DNA of 64,000 nt from Aquitalea aquatilis (GTDB lineage: Bacteria > Pseudomonadota > Gammaproteobacteria > Burkholderiales > Chromobacteriaceae): positions 2,728,001-2,792,000 of the forward strand of contig NZ_CP039731.1 of NCBI RefSeq assembly GCF_005155025.1, in the 5' to 3' direction. The notes below the pieces were generated by a model that worked only from the letters and a program-made list of their open reading frames with translations, was not told where the DNA came from and made no database searches. Shown one piece after another: positions 1-10,890 of this stretch (positions are counted from its first letter, which is position 1; every line of letters starts with the position of its first letter). Both the position numbers and the translations under genes were made by a program.

Positions 1-135
1 CATGGCACAGCGGCAAGCATGCGCCCGGTCTGGCCTGCGCAGGCTTGTACGTCATGTAACGTATTTTGCAGGCCCGGCGCGGATCGTACTCTGATGACGC
101 AGCGCAACATCCATAGCAATCATCAGGGGAATCTC

Positions 136-1404
136 ATGGCATCTACTCGTCGCATGTTTCTGAAGTCCGCTCCGCTGGTCCTGGCCGCCGCCGGCCTCGT
201 GTCCATGCCAGCCTTTGCCGCCGACACCATCAAGGTAGGGGTGTTGCACTCCCTGTCTGGCACCATGGCCATTTCGGAAACCTCGCTCAAGGACATGGCG
301 CTGTTTGCCATCGACCAGATCAATGCCAAGGGCGGCGTGCTGGGCAAGAAGCTGGAACCGGTGGTGGTGGACCCGGCCTCCAACTGGCCGCTGTTTGCCG
401 AAAAGGCGCGTCAGCTGCTGAGCAAGGACAAGGTGGCGGTGACCTTCGGCTGTTGGACTTCGGTCTCGCGCAAGTCGGTGCTGCCGGTGTTCGAGGAGTT
501 GAACGGCCTGCTGTTCTACCCGGTGCAGTACGAGGGTGAGGAAATGTCACCCAATGTGTTCTACACCGGTGCTGCGCCCAACCAGCAGGCCATTCCGGCG
601 GTGGAGTACCTGATGAGCAAGGAGGGCGGCAGTGCCAAGCGCTTCTTCCTGCTGGGGACCGACTATGTCTACCCGCGCACCACCAACAAGATCCTGCGGG
701 CCTTCCTGCACTCCAAGGGGGTGAAGGACGAAAACATCCAGGAGATGTACACCCCCTTCGGCCACAGCGATTACCAGACCATCGTCGGCAACATCAAGAA
801 GTTTGCCGCCGGCGGCAAGACTGCCGTCATCTCCACCATTAATGGCGACTCCAACGTGCCTTTCTACAAGGAACTGGGCAATCAGGGCCTGAAGGCGACC
901 GACGTGCCGGTGGTGGCCTTCTCGGTGGGTGAGGAAGAACTCAAGGGCATCGATGCCAAGCCGCTGGTGGGCCATCTGGCCGCCTGGAACTACTTCATGA
1001 GCGTGAAGAACCCGGTCAACAGCAAGTGGATTGCCGACTACCGCGCCTGGGCCAAGAAGAAGGGCCTGGCCAATGCCGACAAGCTGGTCACCAACGACCC
1101 GATGGAAGCCACTTATGTGGGTATCAATATGTGGGCCGAAGCGGTGAAGAAAGCCGGCACCACCGATGTGGCCGCCGTGACCAAGGCCATGGCCGGTATC
1201 AAGCTGGCCGCGCCGTCCGGCTTCACCCTGGAAATGGACCCGAAAAACCATCACCTGCACAAGCCGGTGATGATTGGCGAGATTCAGTCCAATGGCCAGT
1301 TCTCGGTGGTGTGGAAGACCAAGACCCCGATCCGCGCCCAGCCGTGGAGCCCCTTTATCCCGGGGAATGACAAGAAGCCCGACACCCCGGTCAAGAGCAA
1401 GTAA
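136..1404 (+). CDS. urtA: Urea ABC transporter, substrate-binding protein UrtA
   Basis: Periplasmic receptor that delivers urea (or short amides) to the UrtBC permease; 422 residues, normal for the family. The N-terminus carries a twin-arginine-type motif (TRRMFLK, residues 3-9), a hydrophobic stretch and an AFA-A cleavage site near residue 27, so export by Tat is likely. The mature part has the Leu/Ile/Val-binding-protein fold typical of UrtA (IKVGVLHSLSGTMA, then VLPVFEELNGLLFYPVQYEG). The reading frame is open upstream to base 19, but the ATG at 136 is preceded by AGGGGA and starts exactly at the signal peptide. It is first of the urt-ure gene run. No gene precedes it in the window; bases 1-135 are presumably its promoter region. 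Confidence 0.96.
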   Translation: MASTRRMFLKSAPLVLAAAGLVSMPAFAADTIKVGVLHSLSGTMAISETSLKDMALFAIDQINAKGGVLGKKLEPVVVDPASNWPLFAEKARQLLSKDKVAVTFGCWTSVSRKSVLPVFEELNGLLFYPVQYEGEEMSPNVFYTGAAPNQQAIPAVEYLMSKEGGSAKRFFLLGTDYVYPRTTNKILRAFLHSKGVKDENIQEMYTPFGHSDYQTIVGNIKKFAAGGKTAVISTINGDSNVPFYKELGNQGLKATDVPVVAFSVGEEELKGIDAKPLVGHLAAWNYFMSVKNPVNSKWIADYRAWAKKKGLANADKLVTNDPMEATYVGINMWAEAVKKAGTTDVAAVTKAMAGIKLAAPSGFTLEMDPKNHHLHKPVMIGEIQSNGQFSVVWKTKTPIRAQPWSPFIPGNDKKPDTPVKSK

Positions 1405-1491
1405 CAGCGGCTGACAACATCGCTGCTGCGCCTGTTTCTCAGCCGCTTTGATTGATTGTTCCAAGTGCAGTACGGGACGACTCGCGCCCTT

Positions 1492-1538
1492 GACCGCCAG
1501 GCCGCCCTGCCCGCAACAGGCAGGGCGGCCTGGCGGTC
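1492..1538 (+). promoter_or_regulatory. Perfect 20-bp stem-loop between urtA and urtB
   Basis: Bases 1492-1511 and 1519-1538 are exact reverse complements around a 7-base loop. No T-run follows, and the urtB ribosome site (TAAGGA, 1546-1551) comes 8 bases later. It may act as a 3' stabiliser of urtA mRNA or a partial terminator, so that the abundant binding protein is made in excess of the membrane parts. Role inferred. Confidence 0.75.
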
Positions 1539-1558
1539 CATTCAGTAAGGAATGCACC

Positions 1559-3139
1559 ATGCAATTGTTCAAACCCTTGCTCCTGCTGCTGTTGCTGTAC
1601 AGCGGCCTGACGGCGGCCGGCCCGCTGGCCGAGCTAGCCCATGCCGACCCGGCCGACCGTGCCGGCCTGATCGAGGGCTGGACCATCCAGCCCGATGCCG
1701 CCCGCCGTCAGGCGGTGGCCGCACTGGAAGAGGGCAGGCTGTTCGCCAGCAGCGACGGCAAGCACATGCTGTTGCAAGCCGAGGACGGCAAGCTGAGCGA
1801 TGTCGATACTGCCCAGGCTGTCGCCGGCGATGCCAGCAGTCTGGACGCGCAGCCAGTCAACAACAGCGTGCGCAGCGCGCTGCAAGCCTTTCATGCCGCC
1901 AGCGATCTGGCCGACCCGGAGTGCAGCAAACGGCTGGCGGCCATCCAGTCCTTGCAGGACAGTGCCAACCCGGCCCTGCTGCCCTTGCTACTGAGTCGGC
2001 AACAACAGGAACAAGACAGCCAGGTGCAACAGGCCCTGCATATGGCCAGCGCCCGTCTGCAACTGGCCAGCCCGGATGCCACCCAGCGCCTGAAGGCCAT
2101 CCTTACCCTGGCGGATAGTGCCGACCCGGCCACGCAGACGCTGCTGGCGCCGCTGGCCGACAGTGCCAGTGAACCAGACTCCCGCGTGCGGGTGGCAGCG
2201 GCCCAAGCTTTGCTTGATCTGAAAAACAGCCAGTGGCGTTACAACATGCTGGGCTATGCCTTCAGCGGCGTCAGCCTGGGCTCGGTGCTGTTGCTGGCCG
2301 CCCTGGGGCTGGCCATTACCTATGGCCTGTTGGGCGTCATCAATATGGCGCATGGCGAGATGCTGATGATTGGTGCCTACGCCAGCTATGTGGTGCAGAA
2401 CCTGTTCCGCAGCTGGTGGCCGGGCGCTTTCGATGCCTATCTGCTGGCTGCGCTGCCGGTGGCCTTTGCCGTCACCTTTGTCATCGGCATGGCGCTGGAG
2501 CGGCTGATCATCCGCCACCTGTATGGCCGTCCGCTGGAAACCCTGCTCGCCACCTGGGGCATCAGCCTGATGCTGATCCAGGCGGTGCGCATGCTGTTTG
2601 GCGCGCAGAACGTGGAGGTGGCCAATCCGTCCTGGCTGTCCGGTGGCTGGGCGATCACCCCGGCGCTGACATTGCCGTACAACCGGCTGGCCATCATCGG
2701 CTTCGTGGCTGCCGTACTGGTGCTGACCTGGCTGGCGCTGAACAAGACGCGGCTGGGCCTGTTCGTGCGTGCGGTCACGCAAAACCGCCGCATGGCCGAC
2801 AGCGTGGGCGTGCCCACCGGCAAGGTGGACATGCTGGCCTTCGGCCTGGGCTCGGGCATTGCCGGGCTGGGCGGGGTGGCGCTGAGCCAGATCGGTAACG
2901 TCGGGCCGGAGCTGGGCCAGGGCTATATCGTGGACAGCTTCATGGTGGTGGTGCTGGGCGGGGTGGGCCAACTGGCCGGTACCGTGACCGGGGCCATGGG
3001 CCTGGGCATCGTCAACAAGATTCTGGAGCCGTCGCTGGGGGCGGTGCTGGGCAAGATCCTCATCCTCGGCTTCATCATCCTGTTCATCCAGAAGCGTCCG
3101 CAAGGCCTGTTTGCCCTCAAGGGCCGGGTACTGGACTAG
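1559..3139 (+). CDS. urtB: Urea ABC transporter, permease UrtB
   Basis: Membrane permease of the urea importer, 526 residues. It has an N-terminal signal-like segment (MQLFKPLLLLLLLYSGLTA), then an extra-cytoplasmic region to about residue 215 with helical-repeat character, which is usual for UrtB and absent from plain LivH. A LivH-like permease domain follows (about 225-520) with the signature LGLAITYGLLGVINMAHGE. Start chosen at the ATG behind TAAGGA; the longer frame back to 1448 runs through the stem-loop and has no ribosome site. It pairs with UrtC, 11 bases downstream. Confidence 0.95.
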   Translation: MQLFKPLLLLLLLYSGLTAAGPLAELAHADPADRAGLIEGWTIQPDAARRQAVAALEEGRLFASSDGKHMLLQAEDGKLSDVDTAQAVAGDASSLDAQPVNNSVRSALQAFHAASDLADPECSKRLAAIQSLQDSANPALLPLLLSRQQQEQDSQVQQALHMASARLQLASPDATQRLKAILTLADSADPATQTLLAPLADSASEPDSRVRVAAAQALLDLKNSQWRYNMLGYAFSGVSLGSVLLLAALGLAITYGLLGVINMAHGEMLMIGAYASYVVQNLFRSWWPGAFDAYLLAALPVAFAVTFVIGMALERLIIRHLYGRPLETLLATWGISLMLIQAVRMLFGAQNVEVANPSWLSGGWAITPALTLPYNRLAIIGFVAAVLVLTWLALNKTRLGLFVRAVTQNRRMADSVGVPTGKVDMLAFGLGSGIAGLGGVALSQIGNVGPELGQGYIVDSFMVVVLGGVGQLAGTVTGAMGLGIVNKILEPSLGAVLGKILILGFIILFIQKRPQGLFALKGRVLD

Positions 3140-3150
3140 GAGAGACCATC

Positions 3151-4251
3151 ATGCAAACCGCACTTTCCCTGCGGCTGGCCGCCCGTGTGGGGCCGCAGCC
3201 GCTCAAGCTGGCCGGCGCGGCAGTCCTCGCCGTGCTGCTGGCCATGCCGGCGCTTTATCTGTGGACCGCACCGTCCAGCAGCCTGCATGTGTCGGCCTAT
3301 GCGCTGATGCTGACCGGCAAGATCCTGTGCTATGCCATCGTGGCGCTGGCCATGGACCTGGTATGGGGCTATACCGGCCTGCTCAGCCTGGGCCACGGCC
3401 TGTTCTTTGCCCTGGGTGGCTACGGCATGGGCATGTATCTGATGCGTGCCATCGGCCATGACGGCAATTACCAGAGCGATCTGCCCGACTTCATGGTGTT
3501 TCTCGACTGGAAAACCCTGCCCTGGTTCTGGCAGGGCAGCGAGCATCTGGCCTGGGCGCTGTGTCTGGCGGTGGGTGTGCCCGGCCTGCTGGCGCTGGTG
3601 TTTGGCTGGCTGGCTTTCCGATCGCGCATCAAGGGCGTGTATTTTTCCATCATGACCCAGGCGCTCACCTATGCCGCCATGTTGCTGTTTTTCCGCAATG
3701 AAACCGGCTTTGGCGGCAATAACGGCTTTACCGACTTCAAGCGCATCCTTGGCTATGGTATTGCCGAGCCGGCCACCCGCGCCACCTTGTTCCTGCTGAC
3801 CGTGCTGTTGCTCTTGGCCGCGCTGGCGGCCGGTTTCTGGCTGGTGCACAGCAAGTTCGGGCGCATCCTCACTGCCATTCGCGATGCCGAGTCGCGGCTG
3901 ATGTTCTGCGGCTACAACCCGCTGTATTACAAGCTGTTCATCTGGGTGGCTTCGGCCATGTTGTGCGGCCTGGCCGGGGCGCTGTACGTGCCGCAGGTGG
4001 GCATTATCAATCCGGGGGAAATGTCGCCGGCCAACTCCATTGAAATCGCCATCTGGGTGGCGGTGGGTGGGCGCGGCAGCCTGATTGGCCCGGTGCTGGG
4101 CGCGGGCTTCATCAATGTGGCCAAGAGCTGGTTTACCGTGGCCTTTCCCGAATACTGGCTGTTCTTCCTGGGTGGGCTGTTCATTGCCACCACGCTGTTC
4201 CTGCCGCGCGGCCTGTTGGGCCTGATGCGTGGCCACAAGGAGAATGCATGA
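3151..4251 (+). CDS. urtC: Urea ABC transporter, permease UrtC
   Basis: Second permease subunit, LivM-like, 366 residues, about 8-10 membrane segments. Recognisable stretches are MDLVWGYTGLLSLGHGLFFA (near residue 70) and the C-terminal VGGRGSLIGPVLGAGFINV. A good ribosome site (GGAGAGACC) precedes the ATG. Its stop codon overlaps the urtD start (ATGA), which indicates translational coupling of the membrane and ATPase subunits. Confidence 0.95.
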   Translation: MQTALSLRLAARVGPQPLKLAGAAVLAVLLAMPALYLWTAPSSSLHVSAYALMLTGKILCYAIVALAMDLVWGYTGLLSLGHGLFFALGGYGMGMYLMRAIGHDGNYQSDLPDFMVFLDWKTLPWFWQGSEHLAWALCLAVGVPGLLALVFGWLAFRSRIKGVYFSIMTQALTYAAMLLFFRNETGFGGNNGFTDFKRILGYGIAEPATRATLFLLTVLLLLAALAAGFWLVHSKFGRILTAIRDAESRLMFCGYNPLYYKLFIWVASAMLCGLAGALYVPQVGIINPGEMSPANSIEIAIWVAVGGRGSLIGPVLGAGFINVAKSWFTVAFPEYWLFFLGGLFIATTLFLPRGLLGLMRGHKENA

Positions 4252-5084
4252 TGCCTGCCACCACCTCGCAAACGGTGCAGCGTGAAAGCTGGGATGGCGA
4301 TACCGCTGCCAGTGGCCGCTTGCTGCAGCCGGGACTGGATGTGACCCACGGCCAGATTCTCTATCTGGATGACATCAGTGTCAGCTTTGATGGCTTCCGT
4401 GCGCTCAACCGCCTGTCGCTGTCCATCGCCGTGGGCGAGCTGCGCTGCATCATCGGCCCCAACGGCGCGGGCAAGACCACCATGATGGACGTGATTACCG
4501 GCAAGACCCGCGCCGACAGCGGCTCGGCCTTTTTCGGCCAGACCATCAATCTGGCCCAGCATTCCGAGGCGGAAATCGTCCAACTGGGCATAGGGCGCAA
4601 ATTCCAGAAACCCACGGTGTTCGAGGCGATGACGGTGCAGGAAAACCTGGAACTGGCGCTGGCCGGGCCGCGTTCGGTGTGGGCCAGCCTGCGCGCCCGT
4701 CTCTCCGGGCAGCAGCGTGACCGTATCGACGAATTGCTGACGCTGATCCGCCTGGGCGAGCAGCGGGCGCGGCTGGCCGGGCTGCTGTCGCATGGCCAGA
4801 AGCAGTGGCTGGAAATCGGCATGTTGCTGGCGCAGGAGCCACAGCTATTGCTGCTGGACGAACCGGTGGCCGGCATGACCGATGCCGAAACCGAAAAGAC
4901 CGCCGAGCTGCTGCTCACCCTCAAGGGCCGGCATTCGCTGATGGTGGTGGAACACGATATGGATTTCATCGCCAGCATTGCCGGCAAGGTGACGGTGCTG
5001 GCCGAGGGCGCGGTACTGGCCGAGGGCAGCCTGCAGCAAGTGCAGGCGGATGAACGGGTGATCGAAGTCTATCTGGGGCGCTGA
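4248..5084 (+). CDS. urtD: Urea ABC transporter, ATP-binding protein UrtD
   Basis: LivG-like ATPase, 278 residues. Walker A GPNGAGKTT sits near residue 74, the ABC signature is LSHGQKQ (LSGGQ variant usual for UrtD), and Walker B is LLLLDEP. It carries about 35 residues of N-terminal extension before the ABC core begins at ILYLDDISVSF, which is often seen in UrtD. Two consecutive ATG codons at 4248 and 4251 are possible starts; the first overlaps the urtC stop by four bases. UrtE begins 1 base after its stop. Confidence 0.95.
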   Translation: MMPATTSQTVQRESWDGDTAASGRLLQPGLDVTHGQILYLDDISVSFDGFRALNRLSLSIAVGELRCIIGPNGAGKTTMMDVITGKTRADSGSAFFGQTINLAQHSEAEIVQLGIGRKFQKPTVFEAMTVQENLELALAGPRSVWASLRARLSGQQRDRIDELLTLIRLGEQRARLAGLLSHGQKQWLEIGMLLAQEPQLLLLDEPVAGMTDAETEKTAELLLTLKGRHSLMVVEHDMDFIASIAGKVTVLAEGAVLAEGSLQQVQADERVIEVYLGR

Positions 5085-5085
5085 C

Positions 5086-5784
5086 ATGCTGGACATACAA
5101 GAACTGGACCAATACTACGGCGGCAGCCACATTCTGCGCCGCGTCAGCCTGCAGGCCGAAATCGGCCAGGTGACCTGCCTGCTCGGCCGTAACGGCGTGG
5201 GCAAATCCACCTTGCTGCGCTGCCTGATGGGGCAGCTGCCGGCCAAAAGCGGCAGCATACGCTGGCAGGGAGAGGACATCAGCCGCTGTGCACCGCACCA
5301 GCGCGTGGCGCGTGGCATTGCTTATGTGCCGCAGGGGCGGGAGATTTTTGGCCGGCTGACGGTGGAAGAAAACCTGCGCATGGGGCTGGCGCGCTTTGGC
5401 GGCAAGGCCGGGCGCGAGATTCCGGCCTCGGTGTACGAGATGTTCCCGGTGCTGTACGACATGCGCCAGCGCCGTGGCGGCGACCTGTCCGGCGGCCAGC
5501 AGCAACAACTGGCCATCGGCCGGGCGCTGGTCAGCCAGCCTTCGCTGCTGGTGCTGGACGAACCCACCGAGGGCATCCAGCCCTCCATCATCAAGCAGAT
5601 CGGCGAAGTCATCCGCAGCCTGGCGGCGCGGCGCGACATGGCCATCCTGTTGGTGGAGCAGTACTACGATTTTGCCGAAGCACTGGCCGACCGCTATCTG
5701 GTGATGTCGCGCGGCGAAGTGATCCGCAGCGGGCAGGGCAGCCAGATGGCCAGCGATGGCGTGCGCGAACTGTTGGCCATCTGA
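5086..5784 (+). CDS. urtE: Urea ABC transporter, ATP-binding protein UrtE
   Basis: LivF-like ATPase, 232 residues, partner of UrtD. Walker A GRNGVGKST near residue 36, signature LSGGQQQQLAIGRAL, Walker B LLVLDEPTEGIQPSI; the TEGIQPSI run is characteristic of UrtE. It closes the five-gene importer operon. The urease accessory gene ureD follows after 60 bases with no visible terminator, so importer and enzyme are probably co-transcribed. Confidence 0.95.
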   Translation: MLDIQELDQYYGGSHILRRVSLQAEIGQVTCLLGRNGVGKSTLLRCLMGQLPAKSGSIRWQGEDISRCAPHQRVARGIAYVPQGREIFGRLTVEENLRMGLARFGGKAGREIPASVYEMFPVLYDMRQRRGGDLSGGQQQQLAIGRALVSQPSLLVLDEPTEGIQPSIIKQIGEVIRSLAARRDMAILLVEQYYDFAEALADRYLVMSRGEVIRSGQGSQMASDGVRELLAI

Positions 5785-5844
5785 TGATGGCCCCGGCATG
5801 GTAATTGCTGATTCAAGTGCATTCGCCTTGCTGGTTGACTGCTG

Positions 5845-6705
5845 ATGAACATGAACGAGCTGCCCTCTGCCAGCCCCTTGCCGAGCGGGCTGCTGGCCGG
5901 CTGGCCGGCTGCACTGGAATTGGGCTATGCCGTGGTGCAGGGCCGCACCGTGCCGGTGCATCGCCGCCATCAGGGGCCGCTGCGGGTGCAGAAACACTTT
6001 ATCGATGGCCACGGCCAGTGCCAGCACATCGTGGTGCATCCGCCCGGCGGCATGGCCGGTGGCGACCGGCTGACGCTGGACATTCATCTGGCCGAGGGGG
6101 CTGCCGTGCTGCTGACCAGCCCCGGTGCGGCCAAGTGGTATGACGGTTTTGGCCGGGCCTCCTCCCAGCAGCTGCGGGTGGAGCAGCAGCCGGGCAGCCT
6201 GCTGGAATGGCTGCCACAGGAAACCATTCTGTATGCCGGCAGCGTGGTGGCACTCGACAACCGCTTCCAGCTGCAGGGCGATGCCTGTCTGCTGGCCGGC
6301 GAGGTCATGTGCCTGGGGCGACCGGCCAGTGCCGAGCGCTTTGATCGCGGCTGCTGGCAGCAAAGCGGTGAAGTGTGGCGGGATGAGCAGCTGCTGTGGT
6401 GCGAGCACAGCCATGTGCCGGGTGACTGCCCCTTGCTGGCCTCGCCGGTGGGCATGGGCGGCCACAGCGTGCTGGCCACCCTGCTGTGGGCCGGGCCGGA
6501 CTTGCCGCCCGAACTGCATCAGGCCTGCCTGGAACTGCCCTGTGCCGGGCGTGCCGCAGCCAGCCAGTTGCCTGGCGTCTGGCTGGCCCGTTTCATCGGC
6601 GACAGTGCCGAAGCAGCCCATCACTGGCTGCGTGGCTGTCGCGACCTGATCTATCCCTTCAGCCACGGACGTGCGGCCAGCCAGCCGCGCATCTGGGCGA
6701 GCTGA
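5845..6705 (+). CDS. ureD: Urease accessory protein UreD
   Basis: Scaffold protein that binds apo-urease and, with UreF and UreG, delivers nickel to the active site; 286 residues. Family features include [10 protein letters not shown] near residue 42, [15 protein letters not shown] (about 60-74) and [14 protein letters not shown]. The ATG at 5845 and another at 5851 have no strong ribosome site; the first is kept because it gives the usual length. Position directly ahead of ureABC is typical for betaproteobacteria. Confidence 0.94.
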   Translation: MNMNELPSASPLPSGLLAGWPAALELGYAVVQGRTVPVHRRHQGPLRVQKHFIDGHGQCQHIVVHPPGGMAGGDRLTLDIHLAEGAAVLLTSPGAAKWYDGFGRASSQQLRVEQQPGSLLEWLPQETILYAGSVVALDNRFQLQGDACLLAGEVMCLGRPASAERFDRGCWQQSGEVWRDEQLLWCEHSHVPGDCPLLASPVGMGGHSVLATLLWAGPDLPPELHQACLELPCAGRAAASQLPGVWLARFIGDSAEAAHHWLRGCRDLIYPFSHGRAASQPRIWAS

Positions 6706-6719
6706 CAAGAAAGCATTCC

Positions 6720-7022
6720 ATGGAACTGACCCCCCGCGAAAAAGACAAGCTGCTGATCTTCACCGCCGGACTGGTGGCGGAGCGCCGGCTGGCGCGTGGC
6801 CTGCAACTGAATTACCCCGAGGCCGTGGCCTATATCAGCGCGGCCATTCTGGAAGGCGCGCGCGATGGCCGTAGCGTGGCCGAACTGATGCATTACGGCA
6901 CCACGCTGCTATCACGTGTACAGGTGATGGCGGGCGTGCCGGAGATGATTCCGGACATCCAGGTGGAAGCCACTTTCCCGGACGGCACCAAGCTGGTCAC
7001 CGTGCACCAGCCCATTGTCTGA
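6720..7022 (+). CDS. ureA: Urease gamma subunit
   Basis: Smallest structural subunit of the three-chain urease, exactly 100 residues, the standard length. It begins [20 protein letters not shown] and contains [21 protein letters not shown], both diagnostic. The frame is open much further upstream (to 6486) but that part overlaps ureD out of frame. Separated from ureD by 14 bases and from ureB by 27. Confidence 0.97.
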   Translation: MELTPREKDKLLIFTAGLVAERRLARGLQLNYPEAVAYISAAILEGARDGRSVAELMHYGTTLLSRVQVMAGVPEMIPDIQVEATFPDGTKLVTVHQPIV

Positions 7023-7049
7023 ACCACAGTCTGCCCACAGGAGATACAG

Positions 7050-7351
7050 ATGATTCCAGGAGAACTGCGCGTGCAGGATGGCGAGATCGCCCTCAATGCC
7101 GGCCGCGACACCATCAGCCTGGTGGTGGCCAATAGTGGCGACCGGCCAATACAGGTGGGCTCGCATTATCACTTTGCCGAAACCAATGACGCGCTGCTGT
7201 TTGACCGCGCCGCGGCACGCGGCTTCCGGCTGAATATTGCCGCCGGCACCGCCGTGCGTTTCGAGCCGGGGCAGACACGCACGGTGGAGCTGGTGGCGCT
7301 GGCTGGTGCGCGCCGGGTATTCGGCTTTCAGGGCCGGGTGATGGGGGACTT

Positions 7352-7355
<4 letters not shown>
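7050..7355 (+). CDS. ureB: Urease beta subunit
   Basis: Structural subunit of urease, 101 residues. Begins [19 protein letters not shown] and includes [14 protein letters not shown] and [12 protein letters not shown], all diagnostic. Ribosome site AGGAG lies 8 bases ahead. Its last codons overlap the ureC start by four bases, so beta and alpha subunits are translationally coupled. Confidence 0.97.
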
Positions 7356-9052
<1,697 letters not shown>

Positions 9053-9119
9053 TAATGAAAAATCCGGACACGGCAAATGGTGTTTCCCCACCAGGAAAAC
9101 AAGAAAGCGAGACAGGAAA

Positions 9120-9617
9120 ATGCTGATCATCAATCAACGGCTGGAACAGGCTGCTGGCTGGGATGCCGAGCTGCGGCTGACCTTCGAGCTGCGCAGCAAG
9201 ACCCGCTTGCGTACCCGCGCCAGCAATGGCGAAGAAGTCGGCCTGTTCCTGTCGGCAGGCGCGCCACTGGCCGATGGTCAGCTGCTGCAGGCCGAAGACG
9301 GGCGGGTGCTGCGGGTGCTGGCGGCGGACGAGGCTCTACTGCATGTGCGCTGTGCCAATGCACAGGAGCTGTGCCGCGCTGCCTACCATCTGGGCAATCG
9401 CCATGTGCATCTGCAGGTGGGCGATGGCTGGCTGCGGCTGCTGGACGACAGCGTGCTGGAACAGATGCTGCAACAACTGGGGGTCGAAGTGAGCCGCCTG
9501 CAGGCACCGTTCCATCCGGAAAGCGGTGCCTACGGTGGCGGCCATCATCATTCGCACGGCAAGGATGCCGCCTTCCAGTACGCGCCCAAGCTGCATCTGT
9601 TCGGCCAGCCGGCATGA
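9120..9617 (+). CDS. ureE: Urease accessory protein UreE (nickel metallochaperone)
   Basis: Dimeric nickel carrier that hands the metal to UreG; 165 residues. The N-terminal UreE fold starts MLIINQRLEQ, and the C-terminal domain contains the metal-site region CRAAYHLGNRHVHLQV. Near the end is a short His tail, GGGHHHSHG, adding nickel-binding capacity. Start is the ATG at 9120 behind an AGGA; the frame extends upstream into ureC without a start signal. Its stop overlaps the ureF start (ATGA). Confidence 0.95.
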   Translation: MLIINQRLEQAAGWDAELRLTFELRSKTRLRTRASNGEEVGLFLSAGAPLADGQLLQAEDGRVLRVLAADEALLHVRCANAQELCRAAYHLGNRHVHLQVGDGWLRLLDDSVLEQMLQQLGVEVSRLQAPFHPESGAYGGGHHHSHGKDAAFQYAPKLHLFGQPA

Positions 9618-10297
9618 CGACGCTGCTGTCTCTGCTGCAACTGTTGCGTCTGGCCAGCCCCGGCCTGCCAATTGGCGGCTTCAGCTATTCGCAAGGGCTG
9701 GAAAGTGCGCTGGAGCTGGGCCTGGTACACGATGCCGCCAGTGCCCGCCTGTGGCTGGCGGATGTCTTGCAAGGCCCGGCCTGCCAGTTTGACGCGGCCA
9801 TGCTGGTGCAGATGATGCAGGCCATCGCGGCTGACGATGAGCATTGCCTGTACCGGCTCAACCAGCGCTATCTGGCCAGCCGTGACAGCCGCGAACAGCG
9901 GCAGGAAACCGTGCAGATGGGCTATTCGCTGCGCCAGCTGCTGGTCAGCCTGCCGGAAAGCCAGGCCATGTGCTGGCCAGCCGGGGTGGCAGACGAGGAA
10001 ATCTGCCTGCCCACAGCCTGGGCCATGGCGGCGCAGGCACTGGGTATTGCCGAGCGCGAAGCGGTTACCGCCCTCTTGTGGAGCTGGCTGGAAAATCAGG
10101 TGATGGTACTGCTCAAGGCCATGCCCATGGGGCAGACTGCCGGCCAGCAACTGCTGTCTGCGCTGTTGCCGGTACTGGCCCGTGTGGTGGAGCGCGCCAT
10201 CAGCCTGCCTGCAACACAATGCAGCAACTTCGCCCCCGGCCTGATGTGGGCGGCGATGAAACACGAAAGCCAATACAGCAGGCTGTTCCGATCATGA
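9614..10297 (+). CDS. ureF: Urease accessory protein UreF
   Basis: Helical protein that bridges UreD and UreG in the nickel-loading complex; 227 residues. Diagnostic opening LLQLLRLASPGLPIGGFSYSQGLE. ATG overlaps the ureE stop by four bases, implying coupling. The frame is open far upstream (to 9077) but that part is a shadow of ureE. Normally ureG would follow directly; here an acetyltransferase gene intervenes after 83 bases. Confidence 0.94.
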   Translation: MTTLLSLLQLLRLASPGLPIGGFSYSQGLESALELGLVHDAASARLWLADVLQGPACQFDAAMLVQMMQAIAADDEHCLYRLNQRYLASRDSREQRQETVQMGYSLRQLLVSLPESQAMCWPAGVADEEICLPTAWAMAAQALGIAEREAVTALLWSWLENQVMVLLKAMPMGQTAGQQLLSALLPVLARVVERAISLPATQCSNFAPGLMWAAMKHESQYSRLFRS

Positions 10298-10380
10298 GGC
10301 AGCAGATAGCCCGTGCGCCGGTCGGGCTGGCGCGACAAGGCAGCAAGCCTTCGTTTTAACGTTTCAACAAGCGTAACACT

Positions 10381-10890
10381 ATGCAAATCATCATCGATCA
10401 CCTGACTGACCCGCGCGTGCACGCGCTGTTGCAAGAGCATCTGGCCGGCATGTATGCCAACTCCCCGCCGGAAAGCGTACACGCGCTGGACCTGACCGGC
10501 TTGAAGGCCGCTGCGGTCACCTTCTGGACCGCGTGGGAGGGCGAGGAAGTGCTGGGTTGCGGCGCGCTCAAACAGCTTGACCCCACGCATGGCGAAATCA
10601 AATCCATGCGCACTGCTGCCGCCCATCTGCGCCAGGGGGTGGCGCAGCGCATTCTGGCGCACATTCTGCAGACAGCGCAGCAACGCGGCTATCAGCGGCT
10701 CAGCCTGGAAACCGGCAGCACTGCGGCATTCCAGCCCGCCCTGGCCTTGTATGAAAGCTTTGGCTTTAGCCGCTGTGGGCCGTTTGCCGATTACCGTGAA
10801 GATCCCTTCAGCATTTTCATGAGCCTGGAAATCCAGGCTAAGCCCTTATCTGCCACCGCATTACCTCAGCACAAAGGACATCCGGCATGA
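10381..10890 (+). CDS. GNAT-family N-acetyltransferase inside the urease operon
   Basis: 169 residues with a full GNAT core: [20 protein letters not shown] (beta4 region), the acetyl-CoA loop region [14 protein letters not shown] (about 80-93), then [20 protein letters not shown] near the end, the typical GNAT motif B. Many relatives acetylate small amines, amino acids or peptides, but the substrate here cannot be read. No strong ribosome site precedes the ATG, so it may depend on readthrough from ureF. Its TGA overlaps the ureG ATG, so ureG translation is tied to it. Not a known urease maturation factor. Confidence 0.88.
   Translation: MQIIIDHLTDPRVHALLQEHLAGMYANSPPESVHALDLTGLKAAAVTFWTAWEGEEVLGCGALKQLDPTHGEIKSMRTAAAHLRQGVAQRILAHILQTAQQRGYQRLSLETGSTAAFQPALALYESFGFSRCGPFADYREDPFSIFMSLEIQAKPLSATALPQHKGHPA

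Noticed and set aside
55-70. Sigma-54-like sequence TGTAACGTATTTTGCA ahead of urtA
   Set aside because: The -12 half matches but the essential GG at -24 is absent, so nitrogen-dependent sigma-54 control cannot be claimed from it.
19-135. Longer N-terminus for UrtA
   Set aside because: The extra 39 codons precede the twin-arginine signal and have no ribosome site; AGGGGA fits the ATG at 136.
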